64,000 nt of DNA, taken from NCBI RefSeq assembly GCF_004770265.1, contig NZ_RQGQ01000022.1, forward strand, positions 32,583-96,582, read 5' to 3'. The notes beneath the pieces were generated by a model. The model was given only the letters and a program-made list of their open reading frames with translations, did no database searches and was not told where the DNA came from. The translations under genes were made by a program, and so were the position numbers. Each line of letters begins with the position of its first letter. Within the stretch, counting starts at the first letter, position 1. This DNA is from Leptospira congkakensis. GTDB taxonomy: Bacteria; Spirochaetota; Leptospiria; Leptospirales; Leptospiraceae. Positions 9,101 through 17,098 of the stretch are shown piece by piece.

Positions 9101-9448
9101 ATGGCTCAGAACAAAAAAACAGAATTCCCGGAAAAGATCCAGAAGATCTCAGCCTTTACCAAACTTCTTTCCCATCCTGCAAGACTTTCGATCTTAGAAG
9201 TATTGGCAAAAAAACAAACATGTGTTTGTGGAGAAATTGTTGAGATTCTGCCGCTAGCCCAATCCACAGTGTCTCAACATTTGAAAGAACTGAAAGAGGG
9301 TGGACTCGTGAAAGGAGAAGTCGAAGGGACTTCCTCTTGTTATTGCATCCACTGGGAAAATTTGAACCTAGCCTATCAGGAATTTTCAGAACAAATCCAA
9401 TTCCTTCAAAATTACAAAAACCAAAATCAAGGTAACTGTTGTGAATAA
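9101..9448 (+). CDS. arsR: ArsR-family metalloid-responsive repressor
   Basis: 115 residues with a winged helix-turn-helix. The recognition region reads LPLAQSTVSQHLKEL (50-64). A CVC pair (Cys41, Cys43) lies at the start of the DNA-binding helix-turn-helix, the position of the As(III)-binding Cys32-Val-Cys34 of E. coli ArsR. Further cysteines (80, 82) and a terminal CC (113-114) could add thiol ligands. The known role is to repress its own operon until arsenite or antimonite binds. It is followed by arsC with an 8-base overlap and preceded by a perfect palindrome, which fits autorepression. The gene name rests on the CVC site and the neighbours. Confidence 0.9.
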   Translation: MAQNKKTEFPEKIQKISAFTKLLSHPARLSILEVLAKKQTCVCGEIVEILPLAQSTVSQHLKELKEGGLVKGEVEGTSSCYCIHWENLNLAYQEFSEQIQFLQNYKNQNQGNCCE

Positions 9449-9878
9449 CCAAAAAAATATTCTAATTCTTTGTACAGGAAATAGTTGCCGGAGCCAAATT
9501 GCCGAAGGTTGGATGCGGTTCTATGCAAAAGAAAAAGCGAATGTGTATAGCGCAGGGATTGAAACTCATGGGGTGAATCCAAAAGCCATCGCTACGATGA
9601 AAGAAGTAAACATTGATATTTCAAACCATACTTCAAATCACATCAACGAATACAAAGATATCCAATTTGATTTCCTTATCACCGTCTGTGACCATGCAAA
9701 AGAAAATTGTCCTTACTTTCCAAGTGATGCCAAAAAGTTTCATCAAAACTTTACTGATCCTTCCAAAAAAATAGGAACTGAAGAAGAAATTAAAAAAGCT
9801 TTTGCAGAAACGAGAGAAGAAATTCGAAAATATTGCGAATCGTTTACAAACCAGGAATTACAGGAGAAAACAAAATGA
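9441..9878 (+). CDS. arsC: Arsenate reductase, LMW-phosphatase type
   Basis: 145 residues starting at GTG 9441 inside the end of arsR. The P-loop CTGNSCRS places the nucleophile at Cys11 with Cys16 beside it. The redox pair is Cys83 and Cys90 (VCDHAKENCP). This matches the Cys10/15/82/89 set of the thioredoxin-coupled B. subtilis ArsC, so reduction of arsenate to arsenite through an intramolecular disulfide cascade is expected. The DP of the general acid loop is present (FTDPS, 105-109). The stop overlaps the next gene by ATGA. No arsenite efflux gene follows in this operon. Confidence 0.92.
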   Translation: MNNQKNILILCTGNSCRSQIAEGWMRFYAKEKANVYSAGIETHGVNPKAIATMKEVNIDISNHTSNHINEYKDIQFDFLITVCDHAKENCPYFPSDAKKFHQNFTDPSKKIGTEEEIKKAFAETREEIRKYCESFTNQELQEKTK

Positions 9879-10411
9879 AAACACTTACTTGGAAGGACTT
9901 TACAACCAGTTTGGACCTCTATCCAGAACTACATCTAAAATTTGAATATGGTGAAAATAAAAAGATATTTCCGAATTATCATATCACTGAGTTCAAACTA
10001 GCAAAAATTCAATCTGTAGATTGTGGTGGGAAATCAGATTCTTGGTTTGAAATCATTTTACAAGTGTTAGAACCAAAAGTGGAAGGAGATACCGAATCCA
10101 TGACTCTTGCCAAAGTAAATTCCATTCTAAAAAAAGTAAATGGCTCTATGGATATTCCGAATGATGCTACATTACGAATCGAATTTGGAAATACCGAAAC
10201 AGCAATGAGGCAATACTTTGTGTCCGAGATGTTACCCAAGGAAAATTCCTTTGTCATCCAGTTGAAAGATGGAAAAACAGAATGTAAGGCAAGTGTCAGT
10301 TGCGGATTGCCAAAAGATGTGGTTACTTTCCCTAAATTAGAAAAATCCAGTTCTGCTTGTTGTTCCCCGAAATCTAAAGAAAATGTAGAGGAACCAGCAG
10401 GTTGTTGTTAG
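9875..10411 (+). CDS. DUF6428-like protein of arsenic operons
   Basis: 178 residues from ATG 9875, coupled to arsC by an ATGA overlap; the start at 9833 would run 14 codons into arsC and is less likely. The protein begins with a TWKDF...LDLYPEL segment typical of the small DUF6428 proteins that sit with arsR/arsC genes, mostly known from Bacteroidota. The C-terminal tail is cysteine-rich, with CC pairs at ACCSP and at the very end (GCC), which suggests thiol binding of As(III) or another soft metal. No enzymatic motif is visible. The family name is my recognition and should be confirmed; the operon context is unambiguous. Confidence 0.75.
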   Translation: MKTLTWKDFTTSLDLYPELHLKFEYGENKKIFPNYHITEFKLAKIQSVDCGGKSDSWFEIILQVLEPKVEGDTESMTLAKVNSILKKVNGSMDIPNDATLRIEFGNTETAMRQYFVSEMLPKENSFVIQLKDGKTECKASVSCGLPKDVVTFPKLEKSSSACCSPKSKENVEEPAGCC

Positions 10412-10442
10412 GTCTAAAAACCTTATCCAGCTTTTTTAGACC
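10411..10442. terminator. Inverted repeat spanning both stop codons of convergent genes
   Basis: GGTCTAAAAA (10411-10420) and TTTTTAGACC (10433-10442) form a perfect 10-bp stem with a 12-base loop. The last base of the DUF6428 stop codon and the stop codon of the convergent GGDEF gene lie inside the structure. The T run is part of the stem on either strand, so it may work as a bidirectional A/T-rich terminator, although it is not a textbook one. Confidence 0.5.
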
Positions 10443-11430
10443 GTTTGTGTTCATACATACGGCTATCAGCAATTGCCATTAAGGTTTCCGGTTCTGTTCC
10501 ATCTTCGGGAGAAAAGGAGAGGCCCATACTGGTTTTGATTTCCAATTTGGTGGTATCAAACTGAACTTCTCCTTCCACCATTTTGGTTAGGTTTTTCAAA
10601 TGTCCTAAGGTAGACTCCTTTGACTCGTGGTGGATCATAATGAGACCGAATTCATCACCGCCGAGCCTCGCAAATACATCCTGGTGTTGGAGCAAATGGG
10701 AAAAACGACTGGCAAACTTAGAAATATAAAAATCTCCTGCGGCATGACCATGGGTATCATTCACAATTTTTAAACCATCCAAATCAAAAAGAGCAACTGT
10801 TAGAAAAGATGGATCATCTTGGACTCTATGTAGTCCCCTTCTCAAATAATCATAAAAAGCAGAACGATTGTAAACACCAGTGAGGGCATCGTGACTGGCA
10901 AGGTAGGCCATAGATTGAAGGCTTTTTTCTCTTTCTGCCCAACGGTATGCATTGTGCAAAATAGCAGCCATAGTTCCCGACAACATATTTAGCACATAAG
11001 TTTCGTTAGTTGTATAATAATCGACTACAGCACTATGTACTTTTAAAACACCGAGAACCTCAGAATCAGAATACAAAGGAAGTACGATCATGGAACGAAG
11101 GCCCACTCTGCGGCAAGCATCTCTATTGACCCGATCATCCATTTCGGAATCAGCACAATATAACGTTTCTTTAGATTGTAGACTTAAACCAGAAAAACTT
11201 CCCTTGACTGGAATCCTAAGTCCAATTTGTTTTTCTCCCATTCCACTTGCTGCTCGATAAACTAAATCTTCACCTTCGACAAGTTCGAATACAGCCCCAT
11301 CAGAGTTTGTGATCTCTTTGGCTCGAAGAGTGATGAGATCTAAAAGAAAAGGAATATCTGGTTTGGATGCTGTTAATTCTGTTTGGAGTTTTAATATTTT
11401 TTCTAATGTTGAATTAGAGGAGTTTTCCAT
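10423..11430 (-). CDS. GAF-GGDEF diguanylate cyclase
   Basis: 335 residues from ATG 11430 (a GTG two codons upstream at 11436 is also possible). An N-terminal GAF domain (about 20-165) is followed by a GGDEF domain with an intact RLGGDEF signature encoded near 10649-10669, preceded by the usual DLDGLKIVND substrate/metal motif. It should therefore make c-di-GMP from two GTP. No RxxD inhibitory site is evident at the usual position before GGDEF. It lies last in a minus-strand row after the PAS protein and the 7-TM protein, with gaps of 65 and about 40 bases, so the three may be co-transcribed. The GAF ligand is unknown. Confidence 0.9.
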   Translation of the reverse strand: MENSSNSTLEKILKLQTELTASKPDIPFLLDLITLRAKEITNSDGAVFELVEGEDLVYRAASGMGEKQIGLRIPVKGSFSGLSLQSKETLYCADSEMDDRVNRDACRRVGLRSMIVLPLYSDSEVLGVLKVHSAVVDYYTTNETYVLNMLSGTMAAILHNAYRWAEREKSLQSMAYLASHDALTGVYNRSAFYDYLRRGLHRVQDDPSFLTVALFDLDGLKIVNDTHGHAAGDFYISKFASRFSHLLQHQDVFARLGGDEFGLIMIHHESKESTLGHLKNLTKMVEGEVQFDTTKLEIKTSMGLSFSPEDGTEPETLMAIADSRMYEHKRSKKAG

Positions 11431-11471
11431 AGTCACACTTGGAAATATTCTAAAAACTCCTCAGTTTTAAT

Positions 11472-12059
11472 CTAGCTTAATTTTTTGATTCCCTCTGCTA
11501 TGCAGTAATTGGCAATTGCAAGTAAGATATGGAAGATATCAACGTTCAGAATAGAACCCGTTGATCCTTTAGTACCAATCACTAGACCTGCAACAATAAA
11601 CAAAACAGAACCGATGATTCCCATCACTGCTGCATTTGATTTTCTAGGAAATCGAACAAGAGAGCTGATAAGAATGATGAACATTGCAATTCCACCAACA
11701 ACTGTCGAATAAATACCTAGTGGATAGAGATAAGAGAAAGCTAAGTAAAGAAGAAAGGCGACAGCAATGAAAAGGAAAAAAGTTTTTTCCGACAAAGAAC
11801 GAAAAGTGAAGTGAAAGAACGCCAACCCTAAAAGAGGAACACCTACACATCCCGACAATCCCACAAAAAAACGATAGATAGAATCGAGTGTGTTTATCCC
11901 GAGAAAGTGAATCGATCCGAGCCCTGCAGAAATTCCAATGATGGCAAATCCATAGAGTGCAGATCGAGAGGGAATGGAAGACTTTCCGACGAACCGGTAA
12001 GCCATCGCCAGGGAAACTAAGGATAGGACTAAGTCCGAAAGAAATGTTGAGAAAACCAT
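11472..12059 (-). CDS. Seven-TM membrane protein of unknown function
   Basis: 195 residues, almost entirely hydrophobic. I count about seven membrane segments with short polar turns (for example after SSIPSRS and FPRKSN). No catalytic or transport motif is visible. The overall look is that of small sensor-type or DUF6962-like integral proteins, but I cannot assign a family firmly. Its place between a four-PAS sensor gene and a diguanylate cyclase gene, all on the minus strand with short gaps, hints at a membrane sensory role in the same pathway. Confidence 0.65.
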   Translation of the reverse strand: MVFSTFLSDLVLSLVSLAMAYRFVGKSSIPSRSALYGFAIIGISAGLGSIHFLGINTLDSIYRFFVGLSGCVGVPLLGLAFFHFTFRSLSEKTFFLFIAVAFLLYLAFSYLYPLGIYSTVVGGIAMFIILISSLVRFPRKSNAAVMGIIGSVLFIVAGLVIGTKGSTGSILNVDIFHILLAIANYCIAEGIKKLS

Positions 12060-12124
12060 GGCACGAATTAGAACTAATTTAGTACAAGATGCAAGATAAA
12101 ATAAATTACCTGATTAGAATAAAT

Positions 12125-13936
12125 TCAAGGAACTATGACTCTTTGCGATTTTAGCACAATGTCTTGGATGATTTCGTCTAGTTCCTTTGCTGATTCGATG
12201 AGATGGTCCAGGCTTTTTCGCTCTTCCGTAGGAGACAAAGTGCCCGTTTTGATCAAATCCACAATCCCCATAAGTTTGGCCAAAGGATTTCGCACCACAT
12301 GAGACTGGGTCCAAGCAATGGCTTTTAGTTTTTCGTTTTGGGTTTGGATGGCCGTAATCTGAACAACTCGTTCGGTCACATCATGAAAATTATCTACGAT
12401 CCCACCAATACTCTCATCATCCATTAAGTTGGTGATCGTAGATTCCAACCAACGCCAAGAACCATTCCGATGTTTGACTCTGAAATTATGACTTGGAAGA
12501 GAGTTTCCTTCCGGAAGTGTCACAACCTCTTCCAAACGATTTTTGATTTTGGGAATGTCATCGGGATGGATGATATCAAACAAATTCATATCCAATGCTT
12601 CCAATTCCGAGTATCCTAAAACTTTTGTAATGGAAGGGGAAACATATTTAGGATTACCATTTGTGCTAAGTATGGCGATGGCATCTGCCCCATTTTCTAC
12701 GAGGGCTCGGTAACGTTTTTCGCTCGAAGCAAGCTCCATTCGTTTTACTATCAAATCGGTAATGTCTTTGGAAAAACAAGCAAGGCCTGAAATTTGTTTG
12801 TTTCCATTTTTGATAGGATTAAAAAATACTTCGCGATGTTCCTCTTTACCTGTAATGGGACTAATGAATCTTTCATATGATTTAAAAGTTTCTCCAGATA
12901 ATCCTCTTTCATAATAACCCTTCCATTTTTCATAGAAGGCTTCTCCTTGGTTTAGAATCAGAACAGAATCCCCTTCTTTGGCAATTGTCCCAAGAAGAAA
13001 TCCCATCACATCCAAAAAGGCTTGGTTTGCAGCAATCAAACGGAAGTTAGAGTCGAGTGACCATACCAAATCGGAAGTACTATTGATGAGTGCTTCTTGA
13101 TTTTGTTTGGTACGAATTAGATTTTCTTCAGCGATCACTTTTTCGGAAATATCACGTGTGACACTAAGCACAGAGATAATTTCTCCCGTTTGATTGGTGA
13201 GAGGAACTGCTGTACTTTCCATCCAACGTTGTGTTCCTTTAAAACCAATGATTCGAAATCGTGCACTGGACTGAATTCCCTGGAGAGCATTTTTATGTAA
13301 GGATTGATAAAATACTAAATCTTCTGGATACACTAAGTTTTCTACTTTCTGACCCAATGCATCTTCTAGATGGTCTGCTTCGATCATTTGTAAACCGGCA
13401 GGATTCATCTCAACAAGAATCCCATCTGGAGAAACTACTTTCACACATTCTGGTTCTGATTGTAAGATGGAACTTAGTCTCATTTCTTTTTGTAAAAGAT
13501 TTTGATAAGCTTCTCTTTGTTCGGTGATGTCTTGGAAAATTCCAACAATTTGTAAGGGTTCATTTTTTTCGTTTCGAACCACATCAGCAAGGGAATGAAT
13601 GATTTTTACTTTGCCTGTAGTGGTGATGAGCCTACATTCTAAATCGTAATCGATTCCCGTTTCTAAAACTTCCTGCATATGTTTGACAGCACGTTCGCGG
13701 TCATCTGGATGGACAGATAAAAATCCTTTTTCTAAGTCCACAGGCATGTCAGAAGGATCCATTTCCAAAATATGAAACACACCTTCTGACCAATGTAAAG
13801 TTTGAGCCACGAAGTCTACTTCCCAATGCCCGAGTTTCCCCAAGGTTTCCATCTGACGAAGTATGAGTTTGTGATTTTTGTCTTCTCCTTTTGCATTTGA
13901 AGGAGGGATTATATTTTGATTATCTTCTTTTTCCAC
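12125..13936 (-). CDS. Four-PAS sensor with histidine-box helix but no ATPase domain
   Basis: 603 residues from GTG 13936; the AGGAGG motif 11 bases upstream supports this start. Four PAS/PAC units follow one another (roughly 25-145, 150-265, 275-395, 405-525), with PAC ends such as GIFQDITE, SVTRDISE, CFSKDITD and NFHDVTE. The last ~80 residues form a DHp-like helix pair with a QSHVVRNPLAKLMG motif, where a kinase would have its phospho-acceptor His. The protein then ends, with no HATPase domain and no N/G boxes. It may receive phosphate from, or inhibit, a partner kinase, or signal by dimerisation. It is soluble as judged by lack of membrane segments. It is likely first gene of the cluster with the 7-TM protein and the GGDEF protein. 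Confidence 0.85.
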   Translation of the reverse strand: MEKEDNQNIIPPSNAKGEDKNHKLILRQMETLGKLGHWEVDFVAQTLHWSEGVFHILEMDPSDMPVDLEKGFLSVHPDDRERAVKHMQEVLETGIDYDLECRLITTTGKVKIIHSLADVVRNEKNEPLQIVGIFQDITEQREAYQNLLQKEMRLSSILQSEPECVKVVSPDGILVEMNPAGLQMIEADHLEDALGQKVENLVYPEDLVFYQSLHKNALQGIQSSARFRIIGFKGTQRWMESTAVPLTNQTGEIISVLSVTRDISEKVIAEENLIRTKQNQEALINSTSDLVWSLDSNFRLIAANQAFLDVMGFLLGTIAKEGDSVLILNQGEAFYEKWKGYYERGLSGETFKSYERFISPITGKEEHREVFFNPIKNGNKQISGLACFSKDITDLIVKRMELASSEKRYRALVENGADAIAILSTNGNPKYVSPSITKVLGYSELEALDMNLFDIIHPDDIPKIKNRLEEVVTLPEGNSLPSHNFRVKHRNGSWRWLESTITNLMDDESIGGIVDNFHDVTERVVQITAIQTQNEKLKAIAWTQSHVVRNPLAKLMGIVDLIKTGTLSPTEERKSLDHLIESAKELDEIIQDIVLKSQRVIVP

Positions 13937-13942
13937 AAACAG

Positions 13943-13968
13943 TCATACCTCCTGAAACAGGAGTATGA
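13943..13968 (-). promoter_or_regulatory. Hairpin that encloses the Shine-Dalgarno of the PAS gene
   Basis: On the minus strand TCATACTCCTG-TTT-CAGGAGGTATGA folds into an 11-bp stem with one bulged base and a 3-base loop. The AGGAGG Shine-Dalgarno (complement of 13948-13953) for the GTG at 13936 sits in the 3' arm and is paired to the TCCT of the 5' arm. This could limit translation until the hairpin opens. Confidence 0.5.
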
Positions 13969-14031
13969 TTCTCACAGAGGAAAAAATATAAGTCAGCCTT
14001 TTTTTTTAATTAAAAATGAAAAACAAATCCA

Positions 14032-14745
14032 TTATTTAGCTACAACAGATTCCTTAGTGAGAATTTTGATATCTTCTAACATTGTTTTGATAGACTCACT
14101 TCGATTTCCATTATAAATTCCGCGAAAGTATAAATCCTTATCTATTAGAAAAATTTGTTCTGAATGAACAAAGTCTTTAGTAGCATTTTTATTTGTTGTA
14201 TTTGTGTCGGCTTGGAATGTATTTCGTGCAATTTTAAAAATTTCCTCTCTATCTCCTGTGACCAAATTCCAATAACGGGAATGAATCCCCTTTTCTTCTG
14301 CAAATTTTTTCAATTCAGGAGGAGTGTCCAAATCTGGAGTCACTGAGTAAGAGACAATTTGAATGTCCTTAGATTTTGCAATTTCAGATTGTACAAATTT
14401 TAAATTTCGAATGATATTGGGACAAAGGCCATGGCATTTAGCAAAAAAAAATGATACGATTGTCACTTTGTCTTTAAAATGTGATTCACTGATGTTCTCA
14501 TCGAGTTGATTTTTAAACGTGAAGGTGTCTACCTTTCGCGCATCAGAAGGTTTTAGATTTTTATCCATCCAAAAAGATTCCAAATCGCGACCACGAAAAT
14601 ATGGCAGAGTATCTTTTTTAGGAGTATCAAAGAATGTTAACTTAGAATCTTTTTCTCCATCTTCTCGATAGAACCAACCACAAGAAATGGTATTGGAGAT
14701 ACATATAAAAACGAACCAGAAGAATAGACGATTGGAAATGATCAT
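14032..14745 (-). CDS. SCO1/SenC-family thioredoxin-fold lipoprotein
   Basis: 237 residues. A hydrophobic N-terminus ends at Cys22, a plausible loose spirochaete lipobox (TISC). A thioredoxin-like domain carries the SCO copper site, Cys104-x3-Cys108 (CHGLC) and His194 (DFVHSE). Known SCO proteins deliver copper to the CuA centre of cytochrome c oxidase or act in redox balance. All three metal ligands are present here. The gene overlaps the upstream MORN lipoprotein gene by 4 bases and follows the YHYH gene. No oxidase genes are in view, so a direct link to CuA assembly is inference. Confidence 0.88.
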   Translation of the reverse strand: MIISNRLFFWFVFICISNTISCGWFYREDGEKDSKLTFFDTPKKDTLPYFRGRDLESFWMDKNLKPSDARKVDTFTFKNQLDENISESHFKDKVTIVSFFFAKCHGLCPNIIRNLKFVQSEIAKSKDIQIVSYSVTPDLDTPPELKKFAEEKGIHSRYWNLVTGDREEIFKIARNTFQADTNTTNKNATKDFVHSEQIFLIDKDLYFRGIYNGNRSESIKTMLEDIKILTKESVVAK

Positions 14746-15308
14746 GGATTGATTACTGTTTTTTTATTTGTTTCGTCACCTTTGAGTTTAAAACAAAGTT
14801 TAGAACCTACCACTCCGAATAATCTTTCAGGCGAATAGGTATAATTGGAATAAATTTTTCCATCTTTACGCCAAACTTTAGTCCCAACATTGATTCCATT
14901 TTCAAACTTAGCATACCGATAGACCCTTCCATCATCATGCCATTCCCAATGATCTCCTACGGCTAGATCATCTTGATAGGAATATTGGAATCTAGCTTTG
15001 CCATTTTCATACCAACCTCGATGAATACCGGTCCGTTTTCCTTGTTTATAAAAATACTCAGCACTGGTTTGGCCATCGGGAAAAATATCAATCGTTGGTC
15101 CGTCTTCAAGGCCGTTCCAAAAAGATGTGATACGAATGGTTCCATTCGGATGGATTGATTTCATTTTCCCTGAGAACTTCTGGCCTTTGTAGTAATAGGT
15201 ACTTTCTAAACCAAGACTGATTTCAGGATCGTTATCCATGACTACCTCTCCACAATGGAGTAGAGAGGTAAGTAGGAAGATAAAAATAGGAATTTGTTTT
15301 AGTTTCAC
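14742..15308 (-). CDS. MORN-variant repeat lipoprotein (YwqK-like)
   Basis: 188 residues. The signal sequence ends at Cys19 (SLLHC), so it is probably a lipoprotein. From about residue 45 to 160 there are tandem ~22-residue units of the form G-x-H-x-x-W-Y-x-N-G-K (HPNG, FPDG, YENG, HDDG, RKDG), the MORN-2/YwqK pattern. Such repeats form extended beta sheets and are mostly of unknown role; the antitoxin label often attached to YwqK proteins has no support here since no toxin gene is next to it. Its stop overlaps the SCO gene start (ATGA), so the two are translationally coupled and probably act together. Confidence 0.82.
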   Translation of the reverse strand: MKLKQIPIFIFLLTSLLHCGEVVMDNDPEISLGLESTYYYKGQKFSGKMKSIHPNGTIRITSFWNGLEDGPTIDIFPDGQTSAEYFYKQGKRTGIHRGWYENGKARFQYSYQDDLAVGDHWEWHDDGRVYRYAKFENGINVGTKVWRKDGKIYSNYTYSPERLFGVVGSKLCFKLKGDETNKKTVINP

Positions 15309-15334
15309 GAATTCTAATGAATCACTAAAATGAA

Positions 15335-16207
15335 TTAGTTTGCGGACCCGCCTGCTCCGATGAGTTTACCAGAAAGAAGGATACCATTGACCTCTGTCCC
15401 ATTATTCACATGATAATGATGACCCGTGTTAGTCGTTTTGGTTGTATTGTAATTCGTTGCCCCTGCCCAAGTGGTTGGCACAGCAGTACTGGAACCAGCA
15501 TCCGTACACTTTGTGCTACTATTTGCACCACCTAATGTAAATCCAGTTGTCAGACCTGTCGTTATCGCATTATGTTTTTTTCCAAAAATCAAATACCCAT
15601 CTTGTGCGATCCCAACTAAGTTACTATCGTTATTGGAAATTTTTGGTGGTTCTACATGGTAATGGTAGGCACCAGTATTCGTAGGATGTCCTTGTGAGGA
15701 ATCAAATGTATAATACTCAGTAGAAAGAGAGTCTCCAGGAGCTGCTTGGTCATTGTAGATGGCAATACCATTCGTAGAAACTCCAATCATACCAAAACTT
15801 GAAGTTGTTGCGGTTGTATTTTGGTTATCCATAGGAACGGTTAAGGTATAATTTTGTGATTTGATTAAATTGGGATTTTTGGCATTTGCCTGGCCTGAGT
15901 TCACATACATAGTAGATTCGTAACCCGCACTAGACGAACCCCAATAAATACTTTTGTATGTTGGCAGTGAGTTAAACTTAAAAACATAGTTGGATCCACT
16001 AACAGACACCGTCACACATGTGAAACTTGTCTGAATCCAATTAGGAACTCCCGCCCCAAAGGTTGTTGTACAAGTTCCCGTATAACTGGAGGAACTACTG
16101 AGAAGTCCAAGTAGTGCGAATGAAGTTAGGTCGGTTTCTTTTTTTTCACCGGCACAGTTCATAGAGAAAACAAAAACAAACGCTAAAGATAATGTTTTTT
16201 TAAACAT
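15335..16207 (-). CDS. YHYH-domain lipoprotein
   Basis: 290 residues from ATG 16207; starts at 16219 and 16291 are also open but add residues ahead of a good lipoprotein signal (Cys18, SMNC). The C-terminal half has the YHYH signature (GAYHYHVEPP) and a second His cluster (GHHYHVNNG), plus several paired cysteines. YHYH proteins are secreted and poorly studied; the histidine-rich site suggests metal binding. It precedes the MORN and SCO1-like genes on the same strand by 26 bases, so all three may form one copper- or redox-related unit. The metal and the role are inference. Confidence 0.8.
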   Translation of the reverse strand: MFKKTLSLAFVFVFSMNCAGEKKETDLTSFALLGLLSSSSSYTGTCTTTFGAGVPNWIQTSFTCVTVSVSGSNYVFKFNSLPTYKSIYWGSSSAGYESTMYVNSGQANAKNPNLIKSQNYTLTVPMDNQNTTATTSSFGMIGVSTNGIAIYNDQAAPGDSLSTEYYTFDSSQGHPTNTGAYHYHVEPPKISNNDSNLVGIAQDGYLIFGKKHNAITTGLTTGFTLGGANSSTKCTDAGSSTAVPTTWAGATNYNTTKTTNTGHHYHVNNGTEVNGILLSGKLIGAGGSAN

Positions 16208-16382
16208 AGGGAAAAACATACGAACAGAAATTCGTATGTAAAGTTTATTTTTGAATTGTTTAGGAATTTCGATAAAATCATTAGAAAACAATCTCGGATT
16301 TGCACTAAGGATTTATCCGCACAAAACTCCATTGCCACAATGCGCGTTTTGATAAAAACCTTTAGAATTCAGAAGTATGATT

Positions 16383-16856
16383 TTAGAGAATTATTTTTTT
16401 CTCAAAACAAATGGCCGTAGGATCTGATACCCATTTACCAAATGCGGGAATTTCTTTGAATCCAAAGTTTTTGTATAATGCAAGAGCTTCCGGTTGTGGT
16501 GCGCCCGCTCGGAGGATGATAGAAGAATAACCGTCGATTTGGGCTTGTTTTTCTAATTCGCTTAACAAAGATTTAGCGATGCTATTCTTTCGAAACTTGG
16601 GAAATACATAAACTGCATCCAACTCGCATTGTAAATCATTGAACTTTGTATAAGCGACTGATCCCATAACTTCACCTGTCGCGGAATGTTCAGCGATGAA
16701 AAACCTACCTTGGGGAGGTAAAAAATCTTGGAAATCCATTGGATTGGGTGCTTGGAAACCGTATCGATTTTGGATTTCCTCCCAGAGATGATCCGAACAT
16801 TGTTTGGAGTTTGGATCTATGGTTTCGACGACTCGAATGGTAAAATTTTGATTCAT
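16383..16856 (-). CDS. GNAT-family N-acetyltransferase
   Basis: 157 residues. The central strand VMGSVAY, the LDAVYVFPKFRKNSIAKSLLSELE segment and the ALALYKNFGFKEI end are the typical GNAT landmarks. In place of the canonical Q/RxxGxG/A acetyl-CoA loop it has RKNSIAK, a loose variant. The N-terminal half contains an insertion-like FQDFLPPQGR stretch. The acceptor is unknown; many such small GNATs act on amino acids, amines or antibiotics. It is monocistronic, with no regulator next to it. Confidence 0.85.
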   Translation of the reverse strand: MNQNFTIRVVETIDPNSKQCSDHLWEEIQNRYGFQAPNPMDFQDFLPPQGRFFIAEHSATGEVMGSVAYTKFNDLQCELDAVYVFPKFRKNSIAKSLLSELEKQAQIDGYSSIILRAGAPQPEALALYKNFGFKEIPAFGKWVSDPTAICFEKKIIL

Positions 16857-16940
16857 AAATGTAGAAAGATGAACGTTTAGAAATTTAAATTTGCAAATCC
16901 TATTTTTAGGTGGAGAGAAATTGGAAGGTGTTGTATAGGG

Positions 16941-17000
16941 AAGTCATTGGGTGGCGGGTGGTCACACCCCACCCAATTCAGGGCGGGGATACGTACATCC
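16941..17000. repeat. G/C-rich structured intergenic element, possible dispersed repeat
   Basis: This stretch between the GNAT gene and the dehydrogenase terminator is far richer in G/C than its surroundings. TTGGGTGG (16947-16954) and CCACCCAA (16969-16976) form a perfect 8-bp stem; a second GGGTGG and a GGGCGGGG follow. It has no credible gene; the small minus-strand frame across it is proline-rich and lacks a start context. Its look is that of an interspersed structured element, but only one copy is visible here. Confidence 0.4.
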
Positions 17001-17025
17001 AATCCTGTACACCCCAGCAAACCCC

Positions 17026-17060
17026 AAAATAAAAAACCCCCTGACAATGCCAGAGGGTCC
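17026..17060 (-). terminator. Intrinsic terminator of the acyl-CoA dehydrogenase gene
   Basis: Read on the minus strand, CCCTCTGG and CAGGGGG pair across a short CATTGT loop with one mismatch, followed by TTTTTTATTTT. It lies 38 bases after the dehydrogenase stop codon, as expected for a rho-independent terminator. Confidence 0.75.
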
Positions 17061-17098
17061 ATTTAAAAACAATTCAGTATTCTATTAGAATATTTGAA

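Noticed and set aside
14742..15308. MORN/YwqK lipoprotein as an antitoxin
   Set aside because: The label is inherited from automatic annotation; no toxin gene is adjacent and the gene is linked to an SCO1-like gene.
16877..17062. 61-codon minus-strand frame over the G/C-rich intergenic patch
   Set aside because: It runs through the dehydrogenase terminator and the hairpin element; composition reflects the repeat-like DNA.
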